From: Metabacillus_B sp050107715
GTDB taxonomy: Bacteria; Bacillota; Bacilli; Bacillales; Bacillaceae
DNA length: 64,000 nt
Reading direction: 5' to 3'
NCBI RefSeq assembly: GCF_050107715.1
Contig: NZ_JBNILN010000007.1
Coordinates: forward strand, 62,001-126,000
Both the position numbers and the translations under genes were made by a program. Below the pieces are notes generated by a model. The model worked only from the letters and a program-made list of their open reading frames with translations. It did no database searches and had not been told where the DNA came from. This document shows positions 1-7,161 of the stretch, piece by piece. Each line of letters starts with the position of its first letter. Within the stretch, counting starts at the first letter, position 1.

Positions 1-1
1 A

Positions 2-259
2 TACTTTTCAACTAGTAGAGGGAAAAGGTTTATTGATCAGTATGCTAATAAAATTGCTCACGAGTCTAAGGTAGGTTATACCACATTAACGAGCAGGGTC
101 AAAATTCAAATATTAAAAGATGCAGAGTTAATTAAGAAGAAAGAAATTAAAGGAGCTAAATGGCATTTCTTTAGAAGTGGAAAGACAGGTAGGGTTGGAG
201 CCTCAAAACAGTTAAAGGATTTCTTGAAGAAACATGGTATAAAATACGAGATATACTAA
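2..259 (+). CDS. 3' end of an Rhs/WapA-type toxin gene: nuclease-like C-terminal tip (partial)
   Basis: An open frame runs in from the left edge and stops at 257-259; only its last 85 residues are visible. The motifs include IDQYAN, HESKVGYT, LKDAELI and KWHFFRSG, and the tail ends KYEIY. The acidic residue followed by an E-x-K and a later K-D resembles the restriction-endonuclease fold common at the tips of polymorphic toxins; this is inference from motif shape. The context supports it strongly: a likely immunity gene follows 11 bases later, and fragments of RHS core with other toxin tips lie downstream on the same strand. If correct, this is the active tip of the intact toxin gene that lies left of the window, acting as a DNase in a neighbouring cell. 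Confidence 0.6.
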   Translation, partial: YFSTSRGKRFIDQYANKIAHESKVGYTTLTSRVKIQILKDAELIKKKEIKGAKWHFFRSGKTGRVGASKQLKDFLKKHGIKYEIY

Positions 260-270
260 AGGGAGTGGAG

Positions 271-855
271 ATGTTGAATTACCCGCTTATGGATCCCCCG
301 TTTAATTTAAAGGATTTTGATGAAATGACTAAAAAGGAAGCACAGAATCATTTTGATTGGTATACAGGTGAAATTCCAGCGAGACTCAGGTTACTTAAGC
401 AGGCTTATACAGAAACTAGTGAAGGAAAATTAGAAGATTTGGATTTATCTCCACATTCATTAGTGAACCTTTGGACGTGGTTCCTGTCTAAAATCGAAAT
501 CGAATTTTATACAGCTGACGAAATAGCTGATAAGCATCGGAAACTGCCGGAATGGTTGCATAAAGAAGTGGGCGAAAAAAAGCTAAGTACAGCCACACTG
601 TGTGTAGCAATGGATATAGGAATTTACTTTGGGGAAGTTTTTGTTAAGAATTTTAATCATTTAAACTGGGGAGTTAAGTTTAAGCCTAAATCTTATGCTC
701 ATGTGAACCGGCCAGTTATTTTAGGATTTAGTGCAGGAAAACAAGAAATGAATCCATCAAATTTAATTCATAACCTATCACTTGAAGCTATAGAAGAGGG
801 AAGTGAAAATAAAAGCCTGTACAATTTATTTAAAGTGTGGGAAGAGGATATTTAG
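271..855 (+). CDS. Probable immunity protein for the upstream Rhs/WapA toxin
   Basis: A 194-residue soluble protein without signal peptide or membrane segment. The ATG at 271 is chosen because AAGGGAG at 259-265 sits at normal spacing; an in-frame GTG at 265 would overlap that site. I do not recognise a named family. It is acidic and rich in aromatic residues (for example WTWFL and WGVKFK), as immunity proteins often are, and it starts directly after the toxin tip. The expected job is to bind and block the toxin in the producing cell's cytoplasm. The function rests on position only. A hairpin terminator follows at 914-954. Confidence 0.55.
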   Translation: MLNYPLMDPPFNLKDFDEMTKKEAQNHFDWYTGEIPARLRLLKQAYTETSEGKLEDLDLSPHSLVNLWTWFLSKIEIEFYTADEIADKHRKLPEWLHKEVGEKKLSTATLCVAMDIGIYFGEVFVKNFNHLNWGVKFKPKSYAHVNRPVILGFSAGKQEMNPSNLIHNLSLEAIEEGSENKSLYNLFKVWEEDI

Positions 856-913
856 ACATTTTAAACGAAGGGACGGGACAGACCTGGCCTGACTAGGTTC
901 CATGTCAAACTTT

Positions 914-954
914 AGGAAAGCTCTGAACAGAGAAACTCTCTGCGGAGCTTTCTC
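914..954 (+). terminator. Hairpin terminator after the first immunity gene
   Basis: GGAAAGCTC and GAGCTTTCTC form the outer stem, and AGAG/CTCT the inner stem. The same GAAAGCTC...GAGCTTTC design recurs at 4698-4740 and in weaker form at 6119-6158, always ahead of or behind an RHS fragment. Confidence 0.55.
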
Positions 955-960
955 TTGAAA

Positions 961-1542
961 ATCAGTATAAAAAATGGGAATCCCAGCCGTTTGCGACCTA
1001 TCAATACAACGAAAACGGTGAACGGAACTGTCACCAACTATTTCTACGAAGGGGACAGTTTAAACGTCCTCTACCAAACCAACGGCAGCAACCAAGTCGT
1101 CCGCTCCTACACCTATTCAGAAGGCGGCCAGCTGCTTTCAATGAAGAAGGGCTCAACCCAATACTTCTATCACTACAATGCCCGCGGAGACGTCGTTGCG
1201 TTAACGGACGCCCAAAGCAATGTCATGGCTTCCTATGAGTATGATGCATGGGGAAAAGTACTGAAAGAAGTCGAGCAGGATTCGGTAAAGGACAATCCTT
1301 ATCGGTATGCAGGGTATCAATATGATAAAGAAACAGTAATGTATTATCTGATGGCCCGGTATTATGAGCCGAAGCATGGTGTCTTTTTATCAATTGACCC
1401 TGAATCCGGAATGGATGATGATCTCCTTTCTCAAAATGGCTACAACTACGCCCATAACAACCCGATAAAGTATTTTGATCCAGATGGGTTACAAGCTAAG
1501 CGTGTTACGGGCAGTGCCGGCGGAAGAGCTTTTCCAGTTTGA
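961..1542 (+). pseudogene. Orphan RHS core fragment 1 (truncated, frameshifted)
   Basis: This encodes YD-repeat and RHS core sequence (NYFYEGDSL, YFYHYNARGDV, YEYDAWGKVLKE, RYYEPKHGVFLS, DPDG), ending at the conserved DPDG junction where toxin tips begin. It has no credible start codon or ribosome binding site. Compared with the parallel copy at 5340-5896, about 20 bases encoding GKRIQ are missing near 1007, so the preceding ESQPFATYQY coding is in another frame. A TGA at 1540-1542 interrupts what would otherwise be a continuous frame into the toxin tip ending at 1878. It is best read as a displaced 3' fragment of the main Rhs/WapA gene, kept as a recombination donor or simply decaying. Confidence 0.75.
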
Positions 1543-1878
1543 ACACCTAGAAGTGTTCCCTCAAATAAGAATTCAGGGATTAAAAATAGTATACCTAGTA
1601 AAAAATCGATTTTAAATAAGGTTTTCTTGCCGACCAAAGGTAAAATAAGATATGTTCCGCCCAGTAATTGGTCCCCGTCTCAACCTTTACCTAAAATTAA
1701 AGGTGGCTACAAAGATAAATTCGGGAATATTTGGGTTAAAGGGCCGTCTAGAACTAAAGGGCAATCCTTTGAATGGGATGTGCAATTCTCTAAAACGGGA
1801 AAAAAAAGCCTTGGACATTTAAGTAGAGATGGAAAACATTTAAATGTTTCCTTAGACGGAAAAATAACGCATAGGTGA
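1543..1878 (+). pseudogene. Orphan toxin tip resembling polymorphic toxin type 17
   Basis: This is in the same frame as RHS fragment 1 but after its TGA stop. The segment NWSPSQPLPKIKGGY, then KGPSRTKGQSFEWDVQ and finally HLNVSLDGKITH match my recollection of the polymorphic toxin type 17 tip, a predicted RNase-type effector. The conserved block spans roughly 1660-1875. It has no ribosome binding site of its own, so it should be silent unless recombined onto a complete RHS gene. An immunity-like gene starts 12 bases downstream. The PRSVPS segment after the stop matches PRSVAS at about 5937, showing that both tips share a linker. Confidence 0.55.
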
Positions 1879-1890
1879 GGTGAAAGATTC

Positions 1891-2223
1891 ATGTTTATAC
1901 GCTTGTATCTTAATGCTAAAAGTAAACTTGAAGCTCAATCTGTGCTACAAAGAGTTCTGTTTAAATTTAAACCTATATTAGAAAACATAGAGTTCCATAG
2001 AATAGAACCTTATTGGAAGATAGAAAATGTATATGTTGTAGAAATAACTATTTCGGTTTTAAAGCATAATTCAGACAAAGAATTTAGAGGAATATTGAAT
2101 AGCATTGCAGACAAGTGGATAGAAATAGGAGATCCTCTAACTGAGCTAATTGCTTCCGATACAACAGAGGAATGTAACTTTATCATAGATGGACTGAAAA
2201 TGATCACAATTCATATTGAATAA
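1891..2223 (+). CDS. Probable immunity protein paired with the type-17-like tip
   Basis: A 110-residue protein with alternating beta and helical character and no signal peptide. GAGGTGA at 1877-1883 gives a good ribosome binding site for the ATG at 1891. It has no recognised domain; the role is inferred from its place right after a toxin tip and from the matching layout of the other cassettes. Base composition is clearly lower in GC than the RHS fragments. Unlike the toxin tip, the gene is intact, which fits selection to keep immunity while the displaced toxin decays. A hairpin terminator follows. Confidence 0.5.
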   Translation: MFIRLYLNAKSKLEAQSVLQRVLFKFKPILENIEFHRIEPYWKIENVYVVEITISVLKHNSDKEFRGILNSIADKWIEIGDPLTELIASDTTEECNFIIDGLKMITIHIE

Positions 2224-2302
2224 GGACAAAGACACTTTCTCATTGATCAACAAAAAGATTTTCTTCTTGAGGTTGAATAATCCAACAAATGGTTTTTTTG
2301 TG

Positions 2303-2345
2303 AAAAAGACTTCGTTTTGAGAAATCTCTACGAGGTCTTTTTTTA
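2303..2345 (+). terminator. Terminator after second immunity gene
   Basis: AAAAAGACTTCG pairs with CGAGGTCTTTTTTT around a 16-base loop, followed by a T run. Confidence 0.7.
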
Positions 2346-2423
2346 GAATAATTTCATCTTTCGAAAACTTAATGCAGTGAAACAAGGGATCACAAAAATG
2401 AGAAAGTAAATAAAACTTCTCAT

Positions 2424-2930
2424 GGCGAATTTACCCAGACGACCACCCTTTGAGTACAATCAATAGGATTAGAATACGGCCGTCAAGGACGGAACAAGCA
2501 TCCCCCGCTTCGACTATGATGAGCAAGGAAATGTGTCCACCTTTTGTCCGGAAACGGAGCCGGGGCTTCCTTCAAATAAGACTCGACAGGCCTGGTAGAA
2601 CAAATCAGCGTCGGTCTGCAAGACGGCACGGCCGTCTTGAGCGAAACCTATGCCTATGACGCCAATGGAAACCGGCCGAAAATTTAATCCGGCAACGGGT
2701 CCAGCGAAAACTATCAATATGATGCACTTGATCAGCTAACGAAAGAAACCTACTCGAATGGAACGGTCAAAGAGTACAGCTATGACCTCAACGGAAACCG
2801 TACCCAGGATGGCCGATACCAGTACACCTGGAACAGCCGCGACCAGCTGACCGCCGTCACGAAAAAAGGCGAATCCCAACCGTTTGCCACGTACAAATAT
2901 AACGAGGACGGCAAACGCATCCAGAAAACG
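2424..2930 (+). pseudogene. Decayed RHS core fragment 2, upstream part
   Basis: The DNA aligns with the third copy (4850-5420) but carries multiple lesions: frameshifts around 2540-2570, stop codons such as TAA at 2685-2687, and an exact 120-base (40-codon) deletion near 2785. That deletion joins two copies of CAGCTATGAC, which in the third copy sit at 5137-5146 and 5257-5266. Readable pieces include YDEQGNVS, YTWNSRDQLTAVTKKGESQP and YNEDGKRIQKT. From 2688 the frame is open into the next feature. It was once part of the same toxin core and is now non-functional as a leader for the downstream tip. Confidence 0.7.
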
Positions 2931-3827
2931 GTGAACGGAACCGTCACCAACTATTTCTACGATGGGGACAGCCTGAACGTCCTGTACGAAACCAACGGCA
3001 GCAACCAAGTCATCCGCTCCTACACGTATTCAGAAGGCGGCCAGCTACTTTCAATGAAGAAAGGGGCAAGCCAATACTTCTATCACTACAATGCACGCGG
3101 GGACGTCATTGAGTTAACAGACGCCCAGAGTAATATTGTGGCATCCTACGAGTACGATGCATGGGGAAAAGTACTGAAAGAAGTGGAGCAGGATTCGGTA
3201 AAGGACAATCCTTACCGGTACGCAGGGTACCAGTATGATAAAGAAACAGGAATGTATGATCTGATTGCCCGGTACTATGAACCGAAACATGGTGTCTTTT
3301 TAGCCTTGGATCCAGATTCCGGTGATGAGGACGACATTCTTACGCAAAATGGATATACTTATGGCAATAATAATCCGGTCATGTTGGTAGATCCGGATGG
3401 GCGCCTAGCTTGGTTTATTCCCGTGTTTATCGGGGGCTACCGAGTTTATAAGGTTTATAAAACTTATAAAAAAATTAATAAATATAACAAAATGATGAGT
3501 AAGGCAAACAAAAAGAGTAAACGCCATTCAAACAGCAAACGAAACCCACAAAATCATCATGGTTATGAAATATACGATAAGTACACAGGTGAAGTTAAGA
3601 AAGCAGGTATTAGCGGAGGAAGGGTCCGTCGTGATGGTAAATCATCACGAGCAGAAAAACAAGTTAGAAAGTTTAACAAAAGATACGGTAATCGCTATCA
3701 ATCAAGAATTGTAAGGGTCAATTTAAGAGGTCGATATAATGCCGAAAGATGGGAAAACCGACATGTAAAATATATTCAGATGAAGCAAGGAAAGAAATTG
3801 GATCGGAGTTTCCATAAGAGGCCTTAA
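2931..3827 (+). CDS. Orphan RHS core end fused to a second toxin tip
   Basis: The first 155 or so residues are RHS core (NYFYDGDSLNVLYE, YEYDAWGKVLKE, RYYEPKHG, VDPDGRLAW), then a short hydrophobic, basic linker, then a tip with GYEIYDKYTGEV, KAGISGG, SSRAEKQVRKFN and a terminal HKRP. The YEIYD...GIS pattern is loosely like a GIY-YIG/URI-fold nuclease; that is a weak inference. The open frame extends back to 2688 without a start codon; the GTG at 2931 has no ribosome binding site, so translation is doubtful. An immunity-like gene begins 12 bases after the stop. Confidence 0.5.
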   Translation: MNGTVTNYFYDGDSLNVLYETNGSNQVIRSYTYSEGGQLLSMKKGASQYFYHYNARGDVIELTDAQSNIVASYEYDAWGKVLKEVEQDSVKDNPYRYAGYQYDKETGMYDLIARYYEPKHGVFLALDPDSGDEDDILTQNGYTYGNNNPVMLVDPDGRLAWFIPVFIGGYRVYKVYKTYKKINKYNKMMSKANKKSKRHSNSKRNPQNHHGYEIYDKYTGEVKKAGISGGRVRRDGKSSRAEKQVRKFNKRYGNRYQSRIVRVNLRGRYNAERWENRHVKYIQMKQGKKLDRSFHKRP

Positions 3828-3839
3828 GGAGTTTGAGGT

Positions 3840-4547
3840 ATGCCTATAATTAAAGATATTCAACTTTACGTTCCAAAGAATAAGAATTTGAACTGGTCCT
3901 TCTTTCACGAGACAAGATGTATAACGTTTTTATATAGCCGTCTTTTACCTAAATTAAAGGCAAAAAAAGATAAGGGAATACAGATTTTTTGTGTGGACCA
4001 CCTAGAAAAAGCAGCAGAAATTGACACGTTTACCCATATTATCTTAGATTATTTTCCGATCTTCGTAGAAACAGATGTCGAAGCGATCTTAGCTTTATAT
4101 TCAGATAAAGAGAAAAAGAAGCAAACCCTTGAGATTGTTCATGAAGGCATGAAAAAAGCTGCTGAAGAATTTAGTTGGGATTTATCTGCTTTAGAGGAAA
4201 TCTACCATACTATAAAACAATCTGACTATGAGAATCTATATTTGCTCCTCAAAAAGAGCAGTCCAAATAAGAAATACGTTTGTAACATCTTATGCCATCA
4301 TGAAGTAAGCAGCATTGACGTGCACATGCAGATTAAGAAAAAAAATGGGGAAAACATTAAGAAAGAGTTAATCTTCAAAGTTGAAAATACGGACGAACAA
4401 GATCTATTTAGTGATTATGGTAGTCTTGAATGGAAACTCAACCATAAAGTAGTGTATGCGGATAAAGACTATAAACAGGTATATCGTTTAACTTTTCTTG
4501 AAAAGGATAACCCAGAGAATCTAGTATGGAAAATTGAAAAGGATTAA
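3840..4547 (+). CDS. Probable immunity protein for the second orphan tip
   Basis: A 235-residue intact soluble protein. The ATG at 3840 follows AAGGAG at 3827-3832. No domain is recognised. The C-terminal half is rich in charged beta-strand sequence and ends WKIEKD. It is the immediate partner of the tip ending at 3827 and, like the other immunity-like genes here, is AT-rich compared with the RHS fragments. The role in blocking the cognate toxin is inferred from position only. Confidence 0.45.
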   Translation: MPIIKDIQLYVPKNKNLNWSFFHETRCITFLYSRLLPKLKAKKDKGIQIFCVDHLEKAAEIDTFTHIILDYFPIFVETDVEAILALYSDKEKKKQTLEIVHEGMKKAAEEFSWDLSALEEIYHTIKQSDYENLYLLLKKSSPNKKYVCNILCHHEVSSIDVHMQIKKKNGENIKKELIFKVENTDEQDLFSDYGSLEWKLNHKVVYADKDYKQVYRLTFLEKDNPENLVWKIEKD

Positions 4548-4663
4548 AACAAACATCTTGTATTTATATTTTTCCTGTTTTTCAAGGTGAATTATTTAAT
4601 TACAAGATAATTAGGAAATATATATAAACCTTGCTGTCCTAAAAAACAGAGGATGAGACCAAT

Positions 4664-4740
4664 GGGACAAGGGTGCAGGTTCCTTGTCCCACCGTCGGAA
4701 AGCTCTTTAGAGAGGCAGTCTCTGAGGGGCTTTTCTTTTT
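4664..4740 (+). terminator. Double hairpin after third immunity gene
   Basis: A perfect inverted repeat GGGACAAGG/CCTTGTCCC (4664-4672 and 4682-4690) is followed by a long stem, AAAGCTCTTTAGAGA with TCTCTGAGGGGCTTT, and a T run ending at 4740. The second hairpin matches the 914-954 terminator in its outer stem. Confidence 0.65.
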
Positions 4741-4843
4741 GTATATCAATAACGCATCAGCTTTTGGGGAAAAGGACAGGGACCTCGTTCTAAAGCCAGA
4801 TCACCATTAGAGTTTTCTCAACTTAAATTTTATCCAGTGTTAG

Positions 4844-5896
4844 ATGGCTTCAACCAGCACCTACCGTTTCGGCTATGACGAGCAAGGAAACGTTGGGACC
4901 TTTATTACAGGAAACGGAGCCGGGGCTTCTTTCCAATACGACTCGACAGGCCTGGTACAACAGGTCCACGTCGGTCTGCAGGACGGAACGTCGATCTTAA
5001 GCGAAAGCTATACCTATGACGCTAATGGAAACCGGACGAAAATTGAATCCGGAAACGGGTCCAACGTAAACTATCAATATGATGAACTCGATCAGCTGAC
5101 CAAGGAAACCTACTCCAATGGAACGGTCAAAGAGTACAGCTATGACGGATTCGGGAACCGAATTTCAGCCAAAGAAACAAACGGCGGACAAACCACAACC
5201 GTCGATGCCCAGTACAACCTGGCCAATCAGCTGACCCGTTCCGGCTCTGAAGCGCTCAGCTATGACCTCAACGGAAACCGGACAGAGGATGGCCGATACC
5301 AGTACACCTGGAACAGCCGCGATCAGCTGACCGCCGTTACGAAGAAAGGCGAATCCCAGCCGTTCGCCACCTATCAATACAACGAAGACGGCAAACGCAT
5401 CCAGAAAACCGTGAACGGAACCGTCACGAACTATTTCTACGATGGGGACAGCTTAAACGTCCTGTACGAGACAAACGGCAGCAACCAGGTCGTCCGTTCC
5501 TACACGTATTCAGAAGGCGGCCAGCTGCTTTCGATGAAAAAAGGGTCAAGCCAATACTTCTATCACTACAATGCACGCGGGGACGTCATTGCCTTAACAG
5601 ACGCTCAAAGCAATGTCGTGGCTTCGTACGAGTATGATGCATGGGGAAAAGTACTGAAAGAAGTAGAGCAAGATTCGGTAAAGGACAACCCTTACAGGTA
5701 CGCAGGGTATCAGTATGATATAGAAACAGGGATGTATTATCTGATTGCCAGGTACTATGAACCGACACATGGTGTCTTTTTATCACTTGACCCAGAATCC
5801 GGAATGGAAGATGATCTCCTTTCTCAAAATGGCTACAACTACGCCCACAACAACCCGATAAAGTATTTTGATTCAGATGGGCGACAAGCCAAGTAA
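4844..5896 (+). pseudogene. Orphan RHS core fragment 3
   Basis: This is the longest and best preserved core copy, 350 residues of YD repeats and RHS core (YDEQGNVG, YTWNSRDQLTAVTK, YFYHYNARGDV, YEYDAWGKVLKE, RYYEPTHGVFLS). It opens abruptly in mid-repeat with no ribosome binding site. The junction motif has changed from FDPDG to FDSDG, and three codons later a TAA at 5894-5896 replaces the arginine codon (CGT) seen in fragment 1, cutting off the tip. It is a displaced 3' end of an Rhs/WapA-type gene; expression is unlikely. Confidence 0.75.
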
Positions 5897-6115
5897 GTTA
5901 CGGGCAGTGGAGGAGGTGGGGGTTTTTATGTTCCGACACCTAGAAGTGTTGCATCAATTTACACCAAATCAAATCTTAGATTAGGTCAAAAAATGCATAA
6001 AGCATATAAATGCAATAATGTATTGACTGGGGTTAGAGTGAAAGAATAACGATTACCGAGCGGGAAAAGAGATTTAGCTCATTTAGATTTGGTGGTGTCA
6101 CCGCCAAAAGGGTAT
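5897..6115 (+). pseudogene. Remnant of a third toxin tip
   Basis: The frame after the TAA reads through a glycine-rich linker, VPTPRSVASIYT, GQKMHKAYK and GVRVKE to a stop at about 6048. RLPSGKR and HLDL can then be read just beyond. Known Rhs tips with a restriction-endonuclease-like fold carry a similar K-E-[FY]-R-x-PSGKR-x-D-x-D segment, so this looks like the first half of such a nuclease. The remaining half and any immunity gene are missing. Confidence 0.45.
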
Positions 6116-6118
6116 CGA

Positions 6119-6158
6119 GAGGTTCCGTGGAGAGAAATTTCAGCGGAGCTTCTTTTTT
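6119..6158 (+). terminator. Hairpin terminator behind the third orphan tip
   Basis: GAGGTTCCG pairs (two wobbles) with CGGAGCTTC, followed by TTTTTT. It is related in layout to the 914 and 4698 hairpins. Confidence 0.45.
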
Positions 6159-6184
6159 AGAGGCAGAGATTTATAGGAAATCGC

Positions 6185-6343
6185 CACTCGGTTTAATGCC
6201 ATCCGTTTAATTAAAGGAAGCGTCATTACCAAAAGCAAATATAATGCAGCCGGCAACTATGAGACCGAGACCGAAGATGAAACAGGGAATAAAGCGATTA
6301 AGCAACTTCCGAAACCCGTTGCTGATAAACACTACCTTAGTTA
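6185..6343 (+). pseudogene. Short fragment of RHS/YD repeat
   Basis: One frame reads RLIKGSVITKSKYNAAGNYE then DETGNKAIKQ, and stops at about 6343. The Y-x-A-x-G-N-Y ... D-E-x-G-N pattern is that of the upstream repeats of WapA-type proteins, not of the core end. It is a fourth, isolated scrap of the toxin gene family. Confidence 0.45.
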
Positions 6344-6353
6344 GTTCAGTAAA

Positions 6354-6386
6354 TTAAAAAAGGACCTATAAAACCGGTCCTTTTCT
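6354..6386. terminator. Bidirectional terminator between RHS region and esterase
   Basis: AAAAAGGACC/GGTCCTTTT stem with T runs on both strands. On the minus strand it ends the maltodextrin esterase transcript. Confidence 0.75.
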
Positions 6387-6390
6387 CACC

Positions 6391-7158
6391 CTATTCAAAC
6401 AAAAACCGCAGTACCTCAGGGAGCCTCTCACGCCAGGCGGATTCATGGTGAATCCCGCCCTCAATGATCTCAAACTTCAGATTGTCCACTTTTTTCTTCA
6501 GCAGCTCATAAACTGGCAGACTTGCGTCTATGTATTGCTGGCTGTTTATAATGGCTGTTTCTTCCGCCGTTCCGATATCCATATAAAAGGCTTCGATTGA
6601 ACGAAGATCGCTTTGCTCAATTTTCTTTTCAATTTCAGACTGGGTAAACCAGTAGGCGGAGGAGAGGGATGCGCCTTTTTTGAAAACTTTCGGGTATTCA
6701 CAGACAGCATAGGTCGAGATCAATCCCCCCATTGAGCTTCCCATGATGGCTGTCTTCTCTGGAATGGTTGGATAGCTTGCGTCAATCATCGGCTTACATT
6801 CCTCAGCAAGAAAGCGGATGTACTCCTTGCCTTCACCGCCCAATTCCTCTTGAATCTGAAAAAGCTTTTGACCAAGCCCGGGGCTTGGCCATGGACCGTA
6901 TTCATCAAAGCGTCCAAAGCGCTCTTCATTGCAGTCAATCCCGGCCAGAATGATTTCAAGCCCCATCTCCTCGAGAACATCACCGGCTCTCCAGGATACG
7001 CCATATCCGGCATCCTCATCCTTGAACAGGTTTTGACCGTCATGCATGTAGAGAACCGGATACCGTTTGCCGGACGTTTTGTAGTCATCCGGCAAATACA
7101 TGCGAACCTTTCTTTTACGATCAAAAGGGGTAATGGAAATTTCGAAAGTTTCGAGCAT
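6391..7158 (-). CDS. Putative esterase, alpha/beta hydrolase (esterase D/YbbA type)
   Basis: A 255-residue cytoplasmic hydrolase of the putative-esterase family (enterochelin esterase/esterase D group). The nucleophile elbow GSSMGG lies at 140-145 (Ser142), a candidate acid is Asp194 and a candidate base lies in GGIHHESAW (His237/238). There is no signal peptide. The start codon lies 3 bases after the stop of the neopullulanase gene, so the two are co-transcribed. Related esterases are found beside siderophore genes as well, but here the setting suggests removing ester groups from imported oligosaccharides; the substrate is inference. The terminator at 6354-6386 closes the operon. Confidence 0.75.
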   Translation of the reverse strand: MLETFEISITPFDRKRKVRMYLPDDYKTSGKRYPVLYMHDGQNLFKDEDAGYGVSWRAGDVLEEMGLEIILAGIDCNEERFGRFDEYGPWPSPGLGQKLFQIQEELGGEGKEYIRFLAEECKPMIDASYPTIPEKTAIMGSSMGGLISTYAVCEYPKVFKKGASLSSAYWFTQSEIEKKIEQSDLRSIEAFYMDIGTAEETAIINSQQYIDASLPVYELLKKKVDNLKFEIIEGGIHHESAWRERLPEVLRFLFE

Positions 7159-7161
7159 TTC

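Noticed and set aside
1..6390. Insertion sequence as cause of the repeated RHS fragments
   Set aside because: No transposase frame or consistent terminal repeats were seen; homology-based exchange explains the layout.
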